Assembly (NCBI RefSeq): GCF_021919345.1
Contig: NZ_CP089293.1
Span: 372,001 to 436,000, forward strand
Source: Paenarthrobacter nicotinovorans
GTDB lineage: Bacteria > Actinomycetota > Actinomycetes > Actinomycetales > Micrococcaceae
Direction: 5' to 3'
DNA: 64,000 bases
The stretch's first letter is position 1, and each line of letters begins with the position of its first letter. The notes below the pieces were generated by a model. That model saw only the letters and a program-made list of their open reading frames with translations, searched no databases and was not told where the DNA came from. This document shows, piece after piece, positions 62,102-64,000 of this stretch. Position numbers and translations under genes: made by a program.

Positions 62102-62989
62102 TCAGATCCGGGCGGAGGAGGTGGCGGTGGCCAATTGGGCCGGCTCCTGCTGCCGTGCGGCTTCAACCGTGTGCAGGAGCAACAGGGCTGTGGTGACTGA
62201 GCCTACGCCGCCGGGCACCGGGGTCAACCCGGCCGCGATACCGGTGACGCTCGCCTCGTCAACGTCCCCCACCAGTGAGCCGTCGGGCAGGACGTTGGTT
62301 CCGACGTCGACCACTACCGTCTCCGGTGAGATGTGGCTGCCTTTAAGCAGGCCCGTCCTGCCGGCGGCAACAACCACGACGTCGGCCGGCAGGGTATAGC
62401 GCTCCAGCGGCCCCGACCTGGAATGGCAGATGGTGACAGTCGCGTCCCGCTCCAGGAGGAGCAAGGCCAGCGGCTTGCCCACTACTGCGGATCGTCCGAC
62501 GACGGCCACGTTGCGTCCCGCGACGGGCACATCAAAGTGGTCCAGCAGTTCCACCACGGCTTGCGCTGTTGCGGGGGCGAAGGCGGGTTGGCCTACAGCC
62601 AAGCGGCCGAGGCTGAGGGGATTGGCGCCGTCGATGTCCTTTTCCGGGGCGATGAGGCCCACCAGCGAATCAGCCTTTACGCCCACCGGCAACGGCGTCT
62701 GCAGGATGATTCCGTTGACCGAAGGTTCAGTGCTGAGATCCCCGAGGACGCTTGCCAATACCTGCTCGGTGGCCTCGGGTCCCAGGTCCACGATCCTGCA
62801 ACCGATGCCCAGCCGTTCGGCTGCACGTTCGATGGAGCGGACGTACCAAAGCGTCGACTCGTCATCGGTGGCAACCACCACGGCCAGGACGGGATGGCGC
62901 CCGCTGTTCTCCAGGGCGCGGGCTTCTTCCCCGGCGCGCTGTTGAATGAGGGTTGCCAGCTGCTTGCCGGAAAGCACTTGGGTGTTCAC
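62102..62989 (-). CDS. folD: FolD-family methylene-THF dehydrogenase, cyclohydrolase Lys missing
   Basis: 295 residues. Family blocks: GIILQTPLPVGVKADSLVGL, PEKDIDGANPLSLGRL, VAVVGRSAVVGKPLALLLL and GLTPVPGGVGSVTTALLL. The catalytic block aligns without gaps to E. coli FolD (LAVVLVGSNPASQIYVASK): here it reads LAVVVATDDESTLWYVRSI, so the Lys after Tyr (YVxxK) is Ile53. That Lys is needed for cyclohydrolase chemistry, so this protein may keep only dehydrogenase activity. Its ATG overlaps the stop of the cyclodeaminase-family gene (ATGA). Confidence 0.92.
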   Translation of the reverse strand: MNTQVLSGKQLATLIQQRAGEEARALENSGRHPVLAVVVATDDESTLWYVRSIERAAERLGIGCRIVDLGPEATEQVLASVLGDLSTEPSVNGIILQTPLPVGVKADSLVGLIAPEKDIDGANPLSLGRLAVGQPAFAPATAQAVVELLDHFDVPVAGRNVAVVGRSAVVGKPLALLLLERDATVTICHSRSGPLERYTLPADVVVVAAGRTGLLKGSHISPETVVVDVGTNVLPDGSLVGDVDEASVTGIAAGLTPVPGGVGSVTTALLLLHTVEAARQQEPAQLATATSSARI

Positions 62990-63612
62990 GAGAGGATCCT
63001 TTCGCGGACGCGCTTGACCAGGGAATCGGCTGCGAGGACCACTTTGTCCTCAAGTCCGTCCGTCTGCCCTGCCAGGCGGCTGCGGGCGGCGCTGTCCTTG
63101 ATGGCCACGACATTGATGTCGATGTTCACGCGCGCTGTCGTGGCGGCAGCGCGGGCGGCATCTGCAGCCGCGGCGACATCGCTGATGACGTTGGGGTTTG
63201 CCGCATCCAGGAGATCGGTGGCGAGGCTGACGACCTCACCGGCGACCCGGATGAGTTGCGCGGGAGTTTGGGCTGCCTGGACCAGGGCATCCTGGATGGC
63301 TGCGCTGCGGGCACTCTTGAGTTCGTCCGTGTCCGACGGGAGTTTGTAGGAGTCAATGACAGCCTGGAAGGCGTGCTCATCGGCGTCGGCCAGGCGCAAG
63401 GCTTCCACTACAAGGTGGTCGGCGGCGCTGGTGATCCGGGCTACGAGCGCGGCATGCTGCTCAAACTTCGCGCCTGTGGTGTACCGGGCCACCATGGCAA
63501 CCAATGCGGCTCCTTGTGCCGCGTGCAGCGCAGCGGCAGCACCGCCGCCCGGTGTGGGCTGGCGGGAGGCCAGCCTGGAGAGGTAGTTATTGATGGTTTC
63601 AGAGCTGATCAT
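62986..63612 (-). CDS. Cyclodeaminase/cyclohydrolase-family (FTCD C-domain, FchA-like) protein
   Basis: 208 residues, helical. The N-terminus has the family signature RLASRQPTPGGGAAAALHAA, followed by GAALVAMVARYTTG and DADEHAFQAVIDSYKLPSD. Members are formimino-THF cyclodeaminases or methenyl-THF cyclohydrolases. Immediately before a FolD lacking its cyclohydrolase Lys and translationally coupled to it, the natural reading is that this protein provides the methenyl-THF hydrolysis step. ATG at 63612. Confidence 0.9.
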   Translation of the reverse strand: MISSETINNYLSRLASRQPTPGGGAAAALHAAQGAALVAMVARYTTGAKFEQHAALVARITSAADHLVVEALRLADADEHAFQAVIDSYKLPSDTDELKSARSAAIQDALVQAAQTPAQLIRVAGEVVSLATDLLDAANPNVISDVAAAADAARAAATTARVNIDINVVAIKDSAARSRLAGQTDGLEDKVVLAADSLVKRVRERILS

Positions 63613-63668
63613 GTGCCGTCCTGGCTGAACTGGGTAAGACGCTGAACTGGATGTGAAGGCCGGAAACA

Positions 63669-63715
63669 GCGGCCCGGACCCTGGTCTGTCGGGAGAGGGG
63701 AAGGGCCCGGGCCGC
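63669..63715. terminator. GC-rich hairpin after the oxidase gene
   Basis: A 14-bp stem, GCGGCCCGGACCCT with AGGGCCCGGGCCGC (one mismatch), starting 44 bp after the stop at 63760 on the minus strand. No strong T-run, so it is probably a leaky terminator between the oxidase and the cyclodeaminase-family gene. Confidence 0.5.
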
Positions 63716-63759
63716 ATGTCCTGGCTTCCGGGTCGTTGACGGACCCGCAGTGCGCGGGG

Positions 63760-64000
<241 letters not shown>

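Overview
The window is high-GC chromosomal DNA from an actinobacterium, most likely Arthrobacter/Paenarthrobacter (Micrococcaceae). This is inferred from gene content and order: an actinobacterial c-di-AMP leader before an NlpC/P60 gene, an Asp23/Gls24-AmaP locus, an ABC sugar importer without its own ATPase, and a dimethylglycine/C1-oxidation cluster. About 65 genes, four tRNAs, two IS30-family copies, one riboswitch and several operator-like palindromes can be supported.

Region 1 (1-13.2 kb) is a histidine-utilisation regulon. It holds an amino-acid permease, an IclR regulator, an SRPBCC protein, hutU, hutH and, beyond an IS30 copy and tRNA-Cys, hutG. Sites of the form TGTC-N10-GACA precede the permease, the regulator and hutU, and a weaker one precedes hutG. 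Two inverted copies of one IS30-like element bracket the permease-to-hutH part. An ALF-repeat surface protein and two small unknown genes share the block.

Region 2 (13.2-28.2 kb) is mixed housekeeping and envelope: a purine-type NCS2 permease, a CopC-domain protein, a c-di-AMP riboswitch with a cell-wall peptidase, a small flavoprotein-like gene, a tandem universal stress protein with a large PEP-utilising enzyme, a CDF metal exporter with a metallopeptidase, a sugar kinase, an EamA transporter, tRNA-Glu/Asp/Phe, and a pair of secreted proteins with unusual base composition.

Region 3 (28.2-36 kb) begins with an overlapping Asp23/Gls24-AmaP envelope-stress operon that ends near an 11-residue-repeat (LEA-like) protein and an AlkD-like protein. 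A metal locus follows: an ArsR sensor, a CDF exporter with a micro-ORF in front, a DsbA-like thioredoxin and a CtaG-type oxidase assembly factor.

Region 4 (36-52.9 kb) contains a LacI-controlled sugar ABC importer, exonuclease III, a two-component system divergent from a secreted HbpS-like haem-binding protein, a thiolase/CoA-transferase operon divergent from an IclR regulator with twin operator-like 13-mers, and small accessory genes.

Region 5 (52.9-64 kb) is a one-carbon cluster, all on the minus strand: the end of a dimethylglycine/sarcosine oxidase-like gene, a cyclodeaminase/cyclohydrolase-family protein, FolD, a formate-dehydrogenase-like molybdoenzyme, glutathione-independent formaldehyde dehydrogenase, MoeA, FdhD, an IclR regulator and a BCCT betaine/choline transporter. 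Together they would import betaine-type compounds and oxidise the released methyl groups through THF or formaldehyde to formate and CO2. The FolD has Ile where the catalytic cyclohydrolase Lys should be, while a cyclohydrolase-family gene sits directly upstream.
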